The notes under the pieces: generated by a model
Seen by the model: the letters and a program-made list of their open reading frames with translations, nothing else
Told to the model about the DNA's origin: nothing
Databases searched by the model: none
Shown here: one piece after another, positions 63,982 to 64,000 of the stretch
How the letters are laid out: each line of letters starts with the position of its first letter
Position numbering within the stretch: position 1 is the first letter of the stretch
Position numbers and translations under genes: made by a program
Assembly (NCBI GenBank): GCA_963580285.1
Contig: OY757011.1
Span: 151,713,092-151,777,091 of the forward strand
Direction of reading: 5' to 3'
DNA length: 64,000 nucleotides
Source: Lucinisca nassula
Lineage: Eukaryota; Mollusca; Bivalvia; Lucinida; Lucinidae

Positions 63982-63994
63982 GACATTTCAACAT
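63971..63994 (-). promoter_or_regulatory. Possible uORF overlapping the TSC2 start codon
   Basis: An ATG at 63994 lies 13 nt upstream of the tuberin ATG in another frame. It opens a 7-codon reading frame (MLKCHGK, then TAA) that overlaps the start codon. Its context has G at -3 but T at +4, so it is moderate. Whether the transcript includes it depends on the unseen transcription start. Confidence 0.4.
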
Positions 63995-64000
63995 TTCAGT

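Noticed and set aside
62936..63811. Host RNase H1 gene
   Set aside because: The zinc motif after the RNase H domain, the truncated 5' end with an A/T tract, the tandem tail and the intronic location indicate a LINE remnant.
1..64000. Bacterial-style operon or defence system
   Set aside because: No long frames, no operon spacing, and clear spliceosomal introns show a eukaryotic gene.

Overview
The window is eukaryotic and almost entirely intronic. Thirteen short exons on the minus strand join in phase into the N-terminal part of tuberin, TSC2, the GTPase-activating subunit of the TSC1-TSC2 complex that restrains Rheb/mTORC1. The start codon is at 63981. The chain ends at a splice donor at 1197-1198, where the gene leaves the window. 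The 463 complete codons cover roughly the first quarter of a tuberin of usual size (about 1,800 residues). Long repeat-filled introns, several tRNA-derived SINE families, hairpin-bounded minisatellite elements and crowds of MITEs suggest a mollusc, most likely a bivalve. The species cannot be named from the sequence.

Layout, in transcription order from high to low coordinates. Exon 1 (63841-63981) is followed 30 bp into the intron by a 5'-truncated non-LTR retrotransposon end (RNase H domain plus a 96-bp tandem tail). Intron 1 is 20.6 kb. It contains a SINE cluster (60.7-61.95 kb) and a 7.84-kb TIR element (52698-60539, 10-bp target duplication, interrupting a LINE fragment). Nested in that element are a second TIR element, two inverted 1.6-kb hAT-like elements and a minisatellite element. 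Intron 1 also holds two hAT-like MITEs, two adjoining minisatellite arrays, and a short Helitron-like insertion. Introns 2-5 hold a third hAT-like MITE of the same family, SINEs, TTAA-type MITEs, a 127-bp array, a long 166-bp array (27.0-30.2 kb) and a Tigger-like element at 25 kb. Intron 9 (10.3 kb) holds a Tigger-like element (10197-17826) swollen by a 166-bp array, a SINE stub and a 4.2-kb piggyBac-like element. The remaining introns hold further MITEs, several ending within 8-40 bp of splice sites.

Filled and empty target sites inside the window (25 kb versus 10 kb element, neighbouring minisatellite units, an interrupted LINE frame) allow several element boundaries to be fixed to the base. 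The most unusual signals are: one palindromic module of about 70 bp shared by transposon families that use different target duplications (TTAA, TA, 8 bp); minisatellite-carrying elements with common hairpin termini but unrelated cores; and nested elements built from repeated ACCGGAAC motifs. No bacterial genes, CRISPR arrays, rRNA genes or functional tRNA genes were seen. TSC2 is the only host gene recognised.
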